DNA of 64,000 nucleotides, from contig NZ_CP140772.1 of assembly GCF_037893185.1 (NCBI RefSeq), forward strand, positions 558,001-622,000, in the 5' to 3' direction. Positions 17,260-25,012 of the stretch are shown here, piece by piece. Position 1 is the first letter of the stretch. Each line of letters opens with the position of its first letter. This DNA comes from Chitinophaga sp. 180180018-3 (lineage in GTDB: Bacteria > Bacteroidota > Bacteroidia > Chitinophagales > Chitinophagaceae). Both the position numbers and the translations under genes were made by a program. The notes below the pieces were generated by a model. That model was given only the letters and a program-made list of their open reading frames with translations, ran no database searches and was not told the DNA's origin.

Positions 17260-17658
17260 ATGAAAATATATATAAGCGAAGAAGCTGTTGTGGCGGATAT
17301 ACAAGATAAATTCCACGAACTTTACCCTTACCTGAAACTGGAGTTTTTCCGCGAACCTCACGCCGATAGAAAATGTTCTCCCCAGGAGAACGCTGTGCCG
17401 GCAGATACGCCCATTGAAAAAATCAGGATACAGCATAGCTTCGGATGGCTGGATGTTGGCAACTATCGTACTGCGCTTGCCATTGAACATGATTTTCGCC
17501 ATTTATTCGGGTTAAGTGTTCAGATATTGAGAAGATCCGGCGATTTGTGGCTGGAGGTGACAGGAACCAGCGATTGGACGCTTGAAAAGTTGAATGCGGC
17601 CGGTAAACCGGATAATCCGGAGGTATTCAGTTTACCTGATGAAGCAGATTCAGAATAA
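17260..17658 (+). CDS. Unknown stress-island protein
   Basis: A 132-residue soluble protein with an acidic C-terminus. Segments such as FHELYPYLKLEFFREPH, IRIQHSFGWLDVGNYRT and LWLEVTGTSDWTLEKLN suggest a small alpha/beta fold of about 110 residues. I do not recognise the family and see no catalytic residues. It has its own promoter with a matching pair of TGA-N6-TCA sites (17175-17208) and a 16-base predicted leader, and it faces the operon encoding the putative regulator, so it is almost certainly part of the same response. It is followed by a 16-bp hairpin at 17679-17713. Confidence 0.65.
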   Translation: MKIYISEEAVVADIQDKFHELYPYLKLEFFREPHADRKCSPQENAVPADTPIEKIRIQHSFGWLDVGNYRTALAIEHDFRHLFGLSVQILRRSGDLWLEVTGTSDWTLEKLNAAGKPDNPEVFSLPDEADSE

Positions 17659-17678
17659 TATTACAAATAGATTTAAAT

Positions 17679-17713
17679 GCATGAAGCCTGGCTATTATAG
17701 CCAGGCTTCATGC
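17679..17713. terminator. Bidirectional hairpin between convergent genes
   Basis: A perfect 16-bp stem (17679-17694 with 17698-17713) and 3-base loop lie between two convergent genes. There is no long T tract, so termination strength is uncertain. Confidence 0.6.
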
Positions 17714-17773
17714 CTGAAGGATGCCCCGCAATGTGATGATAAAATTGCTTGTTTCATATCATGACATTTAAAA

Positions 17774-18610
17774 TTAGTAATGTGTGATGAAAACAGGATA
17801 CGCAAGCGTCTTAATTAAAAGGTCTGCATAACTATGCCTGAACAACCGGGACAAGGTACTACGCCCATATGCTCCCATTACAACCATAGCATGTTTCTTT
17901 TTGAGCAAATAATCAAAAAGCTGCTGCTCTGCGTCGCCCTTCAGGGTAATGATATCTGTATATTCAAAATGCCTGCTCAGCCATTTGCTAATTCTTTTTT
18001 TATCATCTATAGAGATTTCCTCTTTACCAATTTGTAATACTGTAGCCCTTGCATTATCGAATTCCGGAAGTATATAGGAGAACTGTTTCATAGCAAAGAT
18101 GGAAGATGCACTACCGTCGTAACAGAAAATAACTTCATTCACCGGTGTAAACGCAGACGGCGCAATTACTACCGGGCACTGTGCAGATGCCAGCAATTCC
18201 TGCAGTAGGGTAGAGGGAGCGTCCTGTGCCACCGGAATATGGGATACGGTGGCGTCTGCAATAATAAGATCTGCAAATTTGCTCTCTTTGATCAATTGCT
18301 GGAGTGTAGGTTCTTCCAGGTATTTTGAAGTAGCATGAATGCCTTTTTTTTCGCAGGTTTCTTCGAACGTCCTGATATGACTCTTCAGATCTGATTGCTT
18401 TTCAGTATACTCAGGATAATCCTTGTTGGTAATGCTCTCTACATAGGGAAACCCCAGCATGGTTTTCATTTCCGGCTTGTCTGCATGCAGCTCTTTCTCA
18501 AAGAAGTAACCTGTAAGTTTTGAACGGGTAATGCCTGAGAGGTAACAGGCGAAGTTTATAGCATGTATAGTGGGATTGGAACCACCTGCCATGAGCAATA
18601 TCTTTTCCAT
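17774..18610 (-). CDS. Tandem universal stress protein
   Basis: A 278-residue protein made of two UspA-like domains. The N-terminal domain (about 1-140) is diverged, and the C-terminal domain (about 150-278) ends MGAYGRSTLSRLFRHSYADLL then YPVFITHY. The UspA nucleotide motif G-2X-G-9X-G-S/T is partly kept: GAYG is present but the last Gly is replaced by His. USPs support survival under starvation, hypoxia and oxidative stress. The gene has its own promoter with a TGA-N6-TCA site at 18653-18664 and a TATCTTTA box, and is one of four related USPs in the island. The predicted transcript starts only about 7 bases before the ATG. Confidence 0.88.
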   Translation of the reverse strand: MEKILLMAGGSNPTIHAINFACYLSGITRSKLTGYFFEKELHADKPEMKTMLGFPYVESITNKDYPEYTEKQSDLKSHIRTFEETCEKKGIHATSKYLEEPTLQQLIKESKFADLIIADATVSHIPVAQDAPSTLLQELLASAQCPVVIAPSAFTPVNEVIFCYDGSASSIFAMKQFSYILPEFDNARATVLQIGKEEISIDDKKRISKWLSRHFEYTDIITLKGDAEQQLFDYLLKKKHAMVVMGAYGRSTLSRLFRHSYADLLIKTLAYPVFITHY

Positions 18611-18621
18611 AGTTTTTTTTC

Positions 18622-18686
18622 TAAAGATAGAAATGTAAGCAGGGGATTGCCATGATTATCGTCAGCTGATATCATGATACTGGATA
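18622..18686 (-). promoter_or_regulatory. Stress-regulon promoter of the minus-strand USP
   Basis: On the minus strand, TGATTATCGTCA (18653-18664) lies 24 bp upstream of the box TATCTTTA (18629 down to 18622), giving -41.5 geometry. A degenerate second copy, TGATACTGGATA (18675-18686), is 22 bp further upstream. Confidence 0.65.
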
Positions 18687-18699
18687 GCTGCAACGCTAC

Positions 18700-18764
18700 T
18701 GACTAAGATCAGTTTTCAGGATGAGGGAAATCATTTTATATAGAAGCTTTCCTGAATAGTTTAG
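18700..18764 (+). promoter_or_regulatory. Stress-regulon promoter of the hsp20-USP-flavodoxin operon
   Basis: Sites TGACTAAGATCA (18700-18711) and TGAGGGAAATCA (18722-18733) are 22 bp apart. The box TAGTTTAG (18757-18764) begins 24 bp after the second site. Sites centre at -63.5 and -41.5, with transcription from about 18769. Confidence 0.7.
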
Positions 18765-18771
18765 CAGGAAA

Positions 18772-18779
18772 AAGGAGGT
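18772..18779 (+). promoter_or_regulatory. Strong Shine-Dalgarno site
   Basis: AAGGAGGT ends 4 bases before the Hsp20 ATG at 18784. Bacteroidota rarely use such consensus sites, so this stands out among the genes of the window. Confidence 0.7.
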
Positions 18780-18783
18780 AATT

Positions 18784-19002
18784 ATGTTTCAGGCATTAAC
18801 CAAACGAACAGCGTTATTTCCGTCTTCCGACGACTTTTTCAAACCCAACTACAACAGCTTTTCGAGGAGTTTCAATTTACCGGATGGGGTCAGGAAAGAT
18901 AAGATAGAAGCTAAATATGAAGATGGTGTTCTTAAAGTGAAGTTGCCAAAAAGCGAAGAAGCTGTGAAGAACGGGAAAATCGTCCAGATCTCCGTTGATT
19001 GA
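18784..19002 (+). CDS. Miniature Hsp20 (alpha-crystallin domain with internal deletion)
   Basis: A 72-residue protein that joins the N-terminal arm of an Hsp20 chaperone (FQALTKRTALFPSSDDFFKP) directly to the C-terminal half of the alpha-crystallin domain (SFSRSFNLPDGVRKDKIEAK, then YEDGVLKVKLPK). Usual Bacteroidota Hsp20 proteins have about 140-150 residues, so roughly 70-80 residues (strands beta2-beta5) are missing, in frame. It keeps the GVL/L strand motif but lacks the usual I-x-I tail; QISV is the closest. The gene has a well-formed regulon promoter and a strong Shine-Dalgarno site, so it is likely expressed. It is the first gene of an operon with two USPs and a flavodoxin. It may be a decaying gene or a functional mini-protein. 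Confidence 0.75.
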   Translation: MFQALTKRTALFPSSDDFFKPNYNSFSRSFNLPDGVRKDKIEAKYEDGVLKVKLPKSEEAVKNGKIVQISVD

Positions 19003-19066
19003 TCCAATCAAACTTTTTTCAACCCCGCCGGTATATCGGCAGGGTTGAAAAATGCAAAACTATTTT

Positions 19067-19900
19067 ATGGAAAAGATATTGTATGTAACAGATGCTGTTA
19101 AACTGAACCGGGTAGCGCTTGAATTTGCGTGCTATCTCTGCAATCTGACACATTCAAAACTGACCGGCGTCTTTCTCGAAAATAAAGAACTTGAGCTCCG
19201 TTCAGGAGAATACATCAGAGAGATGGCAGAGATCCCGGAAGTGCCCGGCGCCGAACTGGCTGGTCAGAAGGAGCTTTACAGAGACGATAGTATCTGCCGG
19301 TTCCGGAATATCTGTGAGGTGAATGGTGTTAATAATATCACGCATACGATGCCGGGATTACCTTCTGTTGAAGTAATAAAGGAAAGCCGTTATGCTGATC
19401 TTATAGTGATAGATGCCTCCAGCTCCTTCTCATGGAAAACCGAAGCTATTCCGTCTTCTTTTGTAAGAAGTGTATTAAGGCAGGCAGAATGCCCGGTAGT
19501 ATTGGCTCCCGAAAGTTTTGATGGCATAGATGAGATTGTATTTGCATACAATGGAAGCCGCGCTTCCATGTTTGCTATTAAACAATTCACTTACCTGTTT
19601 CCTCAATTCCGCGGGCACCGGGTAAAGTTGTTGAGTATTATAGAAGAAAGAAAAACAGTCAGAGGCGATGAAGAGAAATTAAAAGAATGGTTGGATTGCC
19701 ATTATGAAAAGGTATCAGTTACTATATCTAAAGACGATAATATGAAGGCCGGCTTGTTGGAGAAGCTGTTCGGAAACGATAGCACTTTCATTGTCATGGG
19801 TGCTTTCGGCCGAAGCAGCCTGGCAGAGTTATTTATTCCTAATCCCGCCATCCCGGTAGTAAAGCTGGTAACACAACCGATTTTTATTTCACATTATTAA
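19067..19900 (+). CDS. Tandem universal stress protein
   Basis: A 277-residue tandem UspA-type protein, similar in layout to the USP at 17774-18610. The start at ATG 19067 (MEKILYVTDAVK) is chosen over one 5 codons upstream because it matches the USP N-terminal strand. The second domain carries FAYNGSRASMFAIKQF and MGAFGRSSLAELFIPNPAIP; the nucleotide motif keeps GAFG but lacks its final Gly-Ser/Thr. It lies 64 bases after the Hsp20 gene, with a weak hairpin (19021-19046) between them that could adjust expression, and 12 bases before the next USP. Confidence 0.87.
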   Translation: MEKILYVTDAVKLNRVALEFACYLCNLTHSKLTGVFLENKELELRSGEYIREMAEIPEVPGAELAGQKELYRDDSICRFRNICEVNGVNNITHTMPGLPSVEVIKESRYADLIVIDASSSFSWKTEAIPSSFVRSVLRQAECPVVLAPESFDGIDEIVFAYNGSRASMFAIKQFTYLFPQFRGHRVKLLSIIEERKTVRGDEEKLKEWLDCHYEKVSVTISKDDNMKAGLLEKLFGNDSTFIVMGAFGRSSLAELFIPNPAIPVVKLVTQPIFISHY

Positions 19901-19912
19901 ACACCAAATACT

Positions 19913-20746
19913 ATGACAAGGATTATTGCTGCAATAGACCCGCTTAATTTTTCAGAAAGCCAGATTGCGGGGTTTAAGTATTTTGAAGGATTGGCAGATA
20001 GTGATTTATCTATTGTCTGCCTGGATAACCTGACAGCGGAAGTAGTTCCGCAATATGGCCGCACGGAAGCCTATGCTTATAGTGATGAGCGTATTATTGC
20101 TGAAACCCGTGCTGCCCTGGAATGGGAACGTAAAAAGAATATTGCCCGGGTGAAGGAAATATGTGGCAACGTTCATTTAAAAGCGGAGATACGGGAAGCC
20201 AGAGGATTCCCGGAATACGAAACCATCCTCGACAGCCGGTTTGCCGATTTGCTGCTTATCAGCAACGGTACCTCGTTTGCCGTACTGCAAGACAGTAACC
20301 CCACTGTTTTCGTGAAGGAAGTATTGGCGAAAGCGGAGTGCCCGGTTTTAGTAATGCCAGATGTGCTCGGAACAATCAGGGAGATTGTTTTTTCTTATAA
20401 TGGAACTTTTTCTTCCATGTACGCCATTAAGCAATTTACGCAGCTTTTCCCCGGATTTTCGCACCTTCCCGTAGAGGTGGTATATGTAGCGGAGAAAGGC
20501 GAACCTGCAATACCCTGGAAAGATAAATTGAAAGAATATCTTGAGCAACACTACCAACATATCGAATATATAGTGTTGAACGGCGAACCTGCAACAGAAT
20601 TTCTGGCACTGCTACACCGCCGGACAGATTGTGTAGTCACTTATGGTGCTTACGGAAGAAGTGCAGTGTCCCGTTTCTTTCACAGAAGCGATGCGGAAAG
20701 TGTACTGCGTACTACCAATATCCCCGTATTCATCACACATCCTTAA
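19913..20746 (+). CDS. Tandem universal stress protein
   Basis: A 277-residue tandem UspA-type protein and the third gene of the hsp20 operon. The N-terminal domain starts TRIIAAIDPLNFSESQ, like the usual 'ILvptDfS' strand, which is better kept here than in the other three. The C-terminal domain has FSYNGTFSSMYAIKQF and YGAYGRSAVSRFFHRSDAES, with the nucleotide motif again partly kept. Its stop is 11 bases before the flavodoxin ATG. The conserved 'YNG...S.YAIKQF' block is shared with the neighbouring USPs, so the set probably arose by local duplication. Confidence 0.87.
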   Translation: MTRIIAAIDPLNFSESQIAGFKYFEGLADSDLSIVCLDNLTAEVVPQYGRTEAYAYSDERIIAETRAALEWERKKNIARVKEICGNVHLKAEIREARGFPEYETILDSRFADLLLISNGTSFAVLQDSNPTVFVKEVLAKAECPVLVMPDVLGTIREIVFSYNGTFSSMYAIKQFTQLFPGFSHLPVEVVYVAEKGEPAIPWKDKLKEYLEQHYQHIEYIVLNGEPATEFLALLHRRTDCVVTYGAYGRSAVSRFFHRSDAESVLRTTNIPVFITHP

Positions 20747-20757
20747 AAGGGTATCTT

Positions 20758-21279
20758 ATGAAAGGTATTATCATTTTTAAAGGAAAGTATGGCGCTACCC
20801 ATCAGTATGCTTCCTGGCTTAGCGCCATACTTAATATAAAGGCTCTTGTAGCTGGTACCGAAACAACAGAACAACTGAAAGAAGCAGATTATGTTATCCT
20901 CGGTACCAGCATATACATAGGAAAACTACAGCTGAAAAACTGGATAGAGAAACATCAGCTGTTGTTGCAGAAAAAGAAACTATACCTGTTCCTGGTATGT
21001 GGAACACCTGTGGATGAAACAGAAAAATTGCAGGGGTACATTACGGCAAACGTTCCTGCTGAGATCAGAATACGTTGTGACTGTTATTTCTATCCTGGTA
21101 AACTTGAATTTAAGAAACTATCTTTTATTGATAAGTTACTGCTAACCATTGGTGCCAAACTGGCCCGAAGCAGAGGAGAAGAAATTCATCTCGAAGATTA
21201 TAACCATGTAAAAAGAGAAAATCTGGATGCTCTGGTTAATGCCGTGAACATCCAGATTAAAACAGCTGTTGCATCTTAA
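20758..21279 (+). CDS. Flavodoxin-domain protein (HemG-like)
   Basis: A 173-residue flavodoxin-fold protein. The N-terminal FMN-phosphate loop is IIIFKGKYGATHQYASWL (T/S-rich loop in KYGAT), followed by YVILGTSIYIGKLQLKNWI, a pattern shared with menaquinone-dependent protoporphyrinogen oxidase HemG and related flavodoxin_5 proteins. These move electrons between quinones or iron-sulphur enzymes and substrates. The ATG at 20758 is chosen because it begins the first beta strand; the frame is open further upstream but overlaps the preceding USP. It is the last gene of the hsp20-USP-USP operon, hinting at a redox role under stress. It converges with the PolX-like gene with a 1-base gap. Confidence 0.82.
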   Translation: MKGIIIFKGKYGATHQYASWLSAILNIKALVAGTETTEQLKEADYVILGTSIYIGKLQLKNWIEKHQLLLQKKKLYLFLVCGTPVDETEKLQGYITANVPAEIRIRCDCYFYPGKLEFKKLSFIDKLLLTIGAKLARSRGEEIHLEDYNHVKRENLDALVNAVNIQIKTAVAS

Positions 21280-21280
21280 C

Positions 21281-22804
21281 CTATTTTTGCTTACCCGTTA
21301 TTGTATCTATTTTATTTCTTCTTATTTTGCTGATAACATCCCAGGGTTGCGCATTCAGAATATCTGATTTGCTGCAGCCCGCTTTTCTTGCAGTGGCGAT
21401 GCCAAGGTGGATGAAATCAAAATGCGGTAATGTATAAGCATCAGCATCTATCGCCAGTTTTACTCCATGTTTAATGGCCTGGCGAGCCAGATCTGCACTC
21501 AGATCAAGACGATCAGGCCTGGAATTTATTTCCAATGCGGTACCCGTTGCTGCCGCTTTCCGGAATACAGCATCCCAGTCAACCGGATACCCGTTCTGTA
21601 AGCTGATGATCCGCCCTCCGGGATGCGCAATACAGTTTACAAAAGGATTTTCACAGGCGCTGATCAGCCGCTGCGTATTATCCCGGTTTAGACCGTCCTG
21701 TATCGTAGCAATAACCCAGTCTGCCTGTTGTAACAGCTCTCTGGGCTGATTAAGTTCCATGTTCTCCTGAATAATTGCTTCTACTCCTTTCTTTACAAAA
21801 TTTAATCCCAGGATTTTGTTAATATTATCTATCTCTTCAAATTGCCTCAGATAATCCAGGTAGTTCATTTGGGCTTTATCTTTACCAGGAATGCTATGGT
21901 CTGTTATAACCATATATTGATAATGAGGAAAAGCATGGATAACATACCGGGCTATTTCTATAATACCGGCAGCGCCATCGCAATAGTTGCTGTGGATCTG
22001 CATATCGCCACGGATCTGGTTGAAACTGATGAGCGCCGGAAGCTGATGGGCCGCAGCCGATGCTACCACTTCTGCATTTCCCCTTAATTCCGGCTCTGGG
22101 TACGACAGGTGCAACAACCGGTATATCTCTTCTTCAGTAGTGCCTCCTATGTAGGTTCCATTATCGGAATTGGATAAACCAGCTTCGCCAAGATGATACC
22201 CGTTTTTCTCTGCCAGTTTCATCAATTGGTCGTTGTGAGCAACAGGACCTGTGTAATGTAGCATGGTAGCTCCGTATTGTTCTTTGTTTGTCAGACGTAT
22301 ATCGGCCTGAAGATGATTTTGTAATAACAAACAAATCCTGCTGTTGCCAACAGCTACTACATGGCTAACCTGGGGGAGGGCATTTATTTTACTGATAAGC
22401 TTTTTTTTGTTGTTGTTACTCACCTGTACGACCATGTCGATATCACCAATGGTATCATCCTTTCTCCGGAGACTACCGGCAAAAGAAACTTTTTCTGTTT
22501 CAGGAAACTGCTCTATGGCCTTGACTATTTCTGTACCAATAAGGGTGGCATCCCAGAGCGAAATTCTGCTGCCTGCTGTCTTGTGAAGTTTTAAAGCATG
22601 CTTTATATCTTCAATCTGTTCGTCTGTAAGACTTTTTACTTCCTTTAACCGTCCACTATTTATTGCCCTGGTAAGTGTTGCCAGGTCATTTATATTCAGT
22701 TCCTGGTGCAATGCATTGACAACAGAAGGGGTTATTCCCCTGATATCAAGTAGTGCAGCCAGGCCTACCGGAATTTTCGCTGTTGTATTTTCATGTGTTT
22801 TCAT
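21281..22804 (-). CDS. polX: PolX-family DNA polymerase/PHP exonuclease
   Basis: A 507-residue protein with the bacterial PolX layout: helix-hairpin-helix 8-kDa region (about 10-95), a polymerase beta-type nucleotidyltransferase core with AGSLRRKDDTIGDIDMVV (two catalytic Asp) and the third Asp in ADIRL, and a C-terminal PHP domain (about 250-500) with GDMQIHSNYCDG, VITDHS and a late His/Asp set (CIAHPGGR, AIDADAY). PolX enzymes fill short gaps and trim 3' ends in base-excision repair. Usual length is about 570 residues, so it is slightly short. The ATG at 22804 is preferred to an upstream TTG. It is the second gene of an operon with the ATP-cone protein, driven from the site array at 23767-23823. 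Confidence 0.85.
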   Translation of the reverse strand: MKTHENTTAKIPVGLAALLDIRGITPSVVNALHQELNINDLATLTRAINSGRLKEVKSLTDEQIEDIKHALKLHKTAGSRISLWDATLIGTEIVKAIEQFPETEKVSFAGSLRRKDDTIGDIDMVVQVSNNNKKKLISKINALPQVSHVVAVGNSRICLLLQNHLQADIRLTNKEQYGATMLHYTGPVAHNDQLMKLAEKNGYHLGEAGLSNSDNGTYIGGTTEEEIYRLLHLSYPEPELRGNAEVVASAAAHQLPALISFNQIRGDMQIHSNYCDGAAGIIEIARYVIHAFPHYQYMVITDHSIPGKDKAQMNYLDYLRQFEEIDNINKILGLNFVKKGVEAIIQENMELNQPRELLQQADWVIATIQDGLNRDNTQRLISACENPFVNCIAHPGGRIISLQNGYPVDWDAVFRKAAATGTALEINSRPDRLDLSADLARQAIKHGVKLAIDADAYTLPHFDFIHLGIATARKAGCSKSDILNAQPWDVISKIRRNKIDTITGKQK

Positions 22805-22833
22805 AAAAAGCAATTTTGAATTTCATAATACAT

Positions 22834-23694
22834 TTATATCCATTCATTCACTTTTATCCGTTGGCAAAGTTGATGACTTTCTTCAAGTACAATAGACTTA
22901 TGAATCCCATTGATACCAGCTTGAGCCATCCTGTCCGGATTTTCATTCAGTGTTTTACATAAAATGATTCCGTTGTTGAGTAGCTGGTACTTTTCGTGAT
23001 AACTAAGTGTAGTGAGACAGGTAACAGGATAAAGACCTGACTGATCAATAACGTCTTTCAGACCTTTGCCTGCCGGAGAATCCCACGACATTGTTTTAAG
23101 CCCCATGCAATGCGCATATTGGGCTGCATCGGTGCTGAACCGGGTATTGGTAACGATCCATCCGCTGCATTGATAGGTTCCCTTTTCATTCCACTTCAAT
23201 GCTATATCCTTAAATCTGGACTGCACGTAGAGGGGGATTTTCACATCACAATGTGTGCCTTGTAATTGGTGGTATTTACACTCTATTATATAGGCTGTTC
23301 TCTCTCTTGTCGCCAGAATATCTACTTCATGCCGCACACAATGACCATCCATAAGGCTATTGGTACTGGCTGTAAATCCTGTATGCCGGAACAACTCAGC
23401 AACGTACTGTTCAAATGGAAAGCCAGAAGGCCCGAGTTCAAAAATGGCCTGTTTCAGATGATATTTTCCGGCAACGGTGTATGAATGTTTTTTCAGTAAT
23501 CGGGATACGATTTCGTAAATCGCGCTGGTGGACATACCTGGATACACTTCTTTGTACAGCTCATCCAATATCATTTCCACAGTTTCCGGAGCAGCACCGG
23601 ATCTCAAAAGCGATTTCCTGACTTTACTGCTTGAGAATGGAGCTGTTTTGCCATCTGATTTAATGACATCGAGATGTGGTTGTCTGTTGGCCAT
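22834..23694 (-). CDS. ATP-cone domain fused to Mrr-like endonuclease fold
   Basis: A 286-residue protein. Residues about 6-90 are an ATP-cone, the nucleotide-sensing domain of ribonucleotide reductases and NrdR (VIKSDGKTAPFSSSKVRKSL). Residues about 95-205 show a PD-(D/E)xK nuclease core: FEQYVAELFRHTGF, the Asp in HEVDILA, and the ECK triad in IIECKYHQ. The last 80 residues are unassigned. Such fusions may be nucleases gated by adenine nucleotide. The gene is 29 bases upstream of the PolX gene in one operon, pointing to DNA repair or nucleotide scarcity during stress, and it starts about 70 bases from the TGA-N6-TCA array. Confidence 0.8.
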   Translation of the reverse strand: MANRQPHLDVIKSDGKTAPFSSSKVRKSLLRSGAAPETVEMILDELYKEVYPGMSTSAIYEIVSRLLKKHSYTVAGKYHLKQAIFELGPSGFPFEQYVAELFRHTGFTASTNSLMDGHCVRHEVDILATRERTAYIIECKYHQLQGTHCDVKIPLYVQSRFKDIALKWNEKGTYQCSGWIVTNTRFSTDAAQYAHCMGLKTMSWDSPAGKGLKDVIDQSGLYPVTCLTTLSYHEKYQLLNNGIILCKTLNENPDRMAQAGINGIHKSIVLEESHQLCQRIKVNEWI

Positions 23695-23766
23695 ATTTCA
23701 ATAGTTTATTAATTGAAATTAGACTACCGGACCAGGGAGATAAATGATATCTGTTAGACGGGACTA

Positions 23767-23854
23767 TGATAGTTGTCAGTTATCTGAATTGACCATAATC
23801 AGCATCAGAAATGAGCATGATCATTGATGGTGGTTCTATTGGGAACTATCTTAG
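23767..23854 (+). promoter_or_regulatory. Three-site stress-regulon control region
   Basis: TGATAGTTGTCA (23767-23778), TGACCATAATCA (23790-23801) and TGAGCATGATCA (23812-23823) are spaced 23 and 22 bp. The box TATCTTAG (23847-23854) starts 24 bp after the last, giving -41.5 geometry for the 23876 gene. The first site is best placed for the divergent ATP-cone/PolX operon, though I see no good -7 box there. Confidence 0.7.
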
Positions 23855-23875
23855 TAACATACTAAATACCTGGTT

Positions 23876-24958
23876 ATGAAGCCTGTTTCCAGAATGCCCG
23901 GGCAATTCGCCTGGTTGATAGGATTGCTGATAATAATAAATCTGCTTGTGCCGTTAGGTGCACCTTTTGTTCACCAGGTTTTACGGGTAAAGAAAGAGCG
24001 GTATTCACTGGGAATGGAGAGAAAAGATACCATTCCTGTTAAGCCAGCGGAGATTGTCAACCAGGGAGATGATAGTATGATGGCATATAGGAGCAAATAC
24101 AGTCAATTAATACTTCACCTTGTACATAACAGCCCTTCGGAAAAATGGCCCGTAAAAGCAGGATATCCGGCGTCGGGGGCGCTACTGCCTTTTAACAGGA
24201 TCGTCGCTTATTATGGTAACCTGTATTCCAGTCAAATGGGCATCCTCGGGGCGCTGCCTCCCGAAGATATGCTTGCGCAGCTACAGGTTACTGCTAAGGA
24301 ATGGGCGGCGGCAGATTCATCCATTCCGGTTATACCTGCACTGCATTATATAGCAGTTACTGCCCAAAAACAACCCGGTAGAGACAGTAAATACAGACTC
24401 AGGATGCCGGATACGGAAATTGATAAAATATTACAGATGGCGGCCGGTATACATGCAGTAGTATTCCTGGATATACAGGTGGGTCATAGTACTTTACAGG
24501 AAGAACTTCCCCGGCTGGAAAAATACCTGAGCCGTCCGGATGTTTACCTGGGGATTGATCCTGAATACGCTATGAAAAACGGAGAAGTTCCCTGTACTGT
24601 CATCGGCACATTTGATGCAACGGATATTAACTACGCTTCATCCTGGCTCGCAGGAATTGTCCGGCATTATCATCTCTCCCCTAAAATACTGGTGGTACAC
24701 CGGTTTACACAGGCAATGGTAACCAACTACAGGAATATAGAGTTGCGTCCTGAAGTACAGCTGGTAATGAATATGGATGGATTTGGAGGGGTGGCTAAAA
24801 AGAGAGATTCATACAGAAGCTGGATTGAAGGGCAACCGGTACAATTCACAGGATTTAAACTGTTCTTCAGAAATGATGTGGCTACGGGGGGGCATATGAT
24901 GACTCCCGCTGAAGTATTGCAGTTATATCCGGAACCCATCTACATACAATATCAGTAA
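23876..24958 (+). CDS. Membrane-anchored protein of unknown function
   Basis: A 360-residue protein with one N-terminal membrane segment (about 13-38) and a large domain outside the cytoplasm. The domain has a TIM-barrel-like alternation, with segments such as NRIVAYYGNLYSSQMGILG, VIPALHYIAVTAQ, HAVVFLDIQVGHS and YLGIDPEYAM. The acidic residues at strand ends (FLDIQ, GIDPEY) suggest a carbohydrate-active or hydrolytic role, but I recognise no family, so it is unknown. Proteins of this look also occur in Actinobacteria as putative lipoproteins (from memory, unchecked). Its promoter has the best-formed regulon site pair in the window, and the predicted leader is 17 bases. Confidence 0.6.
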   Translation: MKPVSRMPGQFAWLIGLLIIINLLVPLGAPFVHQVLRVKKERYSLGMERKDTIPVKPAEIVNQGDDSMMAYRSKYSQLILHLVHNSPSEKWPVKAGYPASGALLPFNRIVAYYGNLYSSQMGILGALPPEDMLAQLQVTAKEWAAADSSIPVIPALHYIAVTAQKQPGRDSKYRLRMPDTEIDKILQMAAGIHAVVFLDIQVGHSTLQEELPRLEKYLSRPDVYLGIDPEYAMKNGEVPCTVIGTFDATDINYASSWLAGIVRHYHLSPKILVVHRFTQAMVTNYRNIELRPEVQLVMNMDGFGGVAKKRDSYRSWIEGQPVQFTGFKLFFRNDVATGGHMMTPAEVLQLYPEPIYIQYQ

Positions 24959-25012
24959 CCATTGATAGTAAGTAGCATAATCTGAGTTATTATGATATAA
25001 ATAATCGTTACA

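Noticed and set aside
19021..19046. Hairpin between Hsp20 and the next USP as a terminator
   Set aside because: It has a mismatch and no T tract on the coding strand, so read-through is likely.
21281..22804. Q in place of the first PHP His (GDMQIH) as a sign of lost exonuclease activity
   Set aside because: As far as I recall several bacterial PolX proteins have Gln at this position, so it is not a defect by itself.
23695..23766. -7 box for the ATP-cone/PolX operon at the standard distance
   Set aside because: The sequence at the expected place (TTATCTCCC on the minus strand) does not fit TAnnTTTG well enough.
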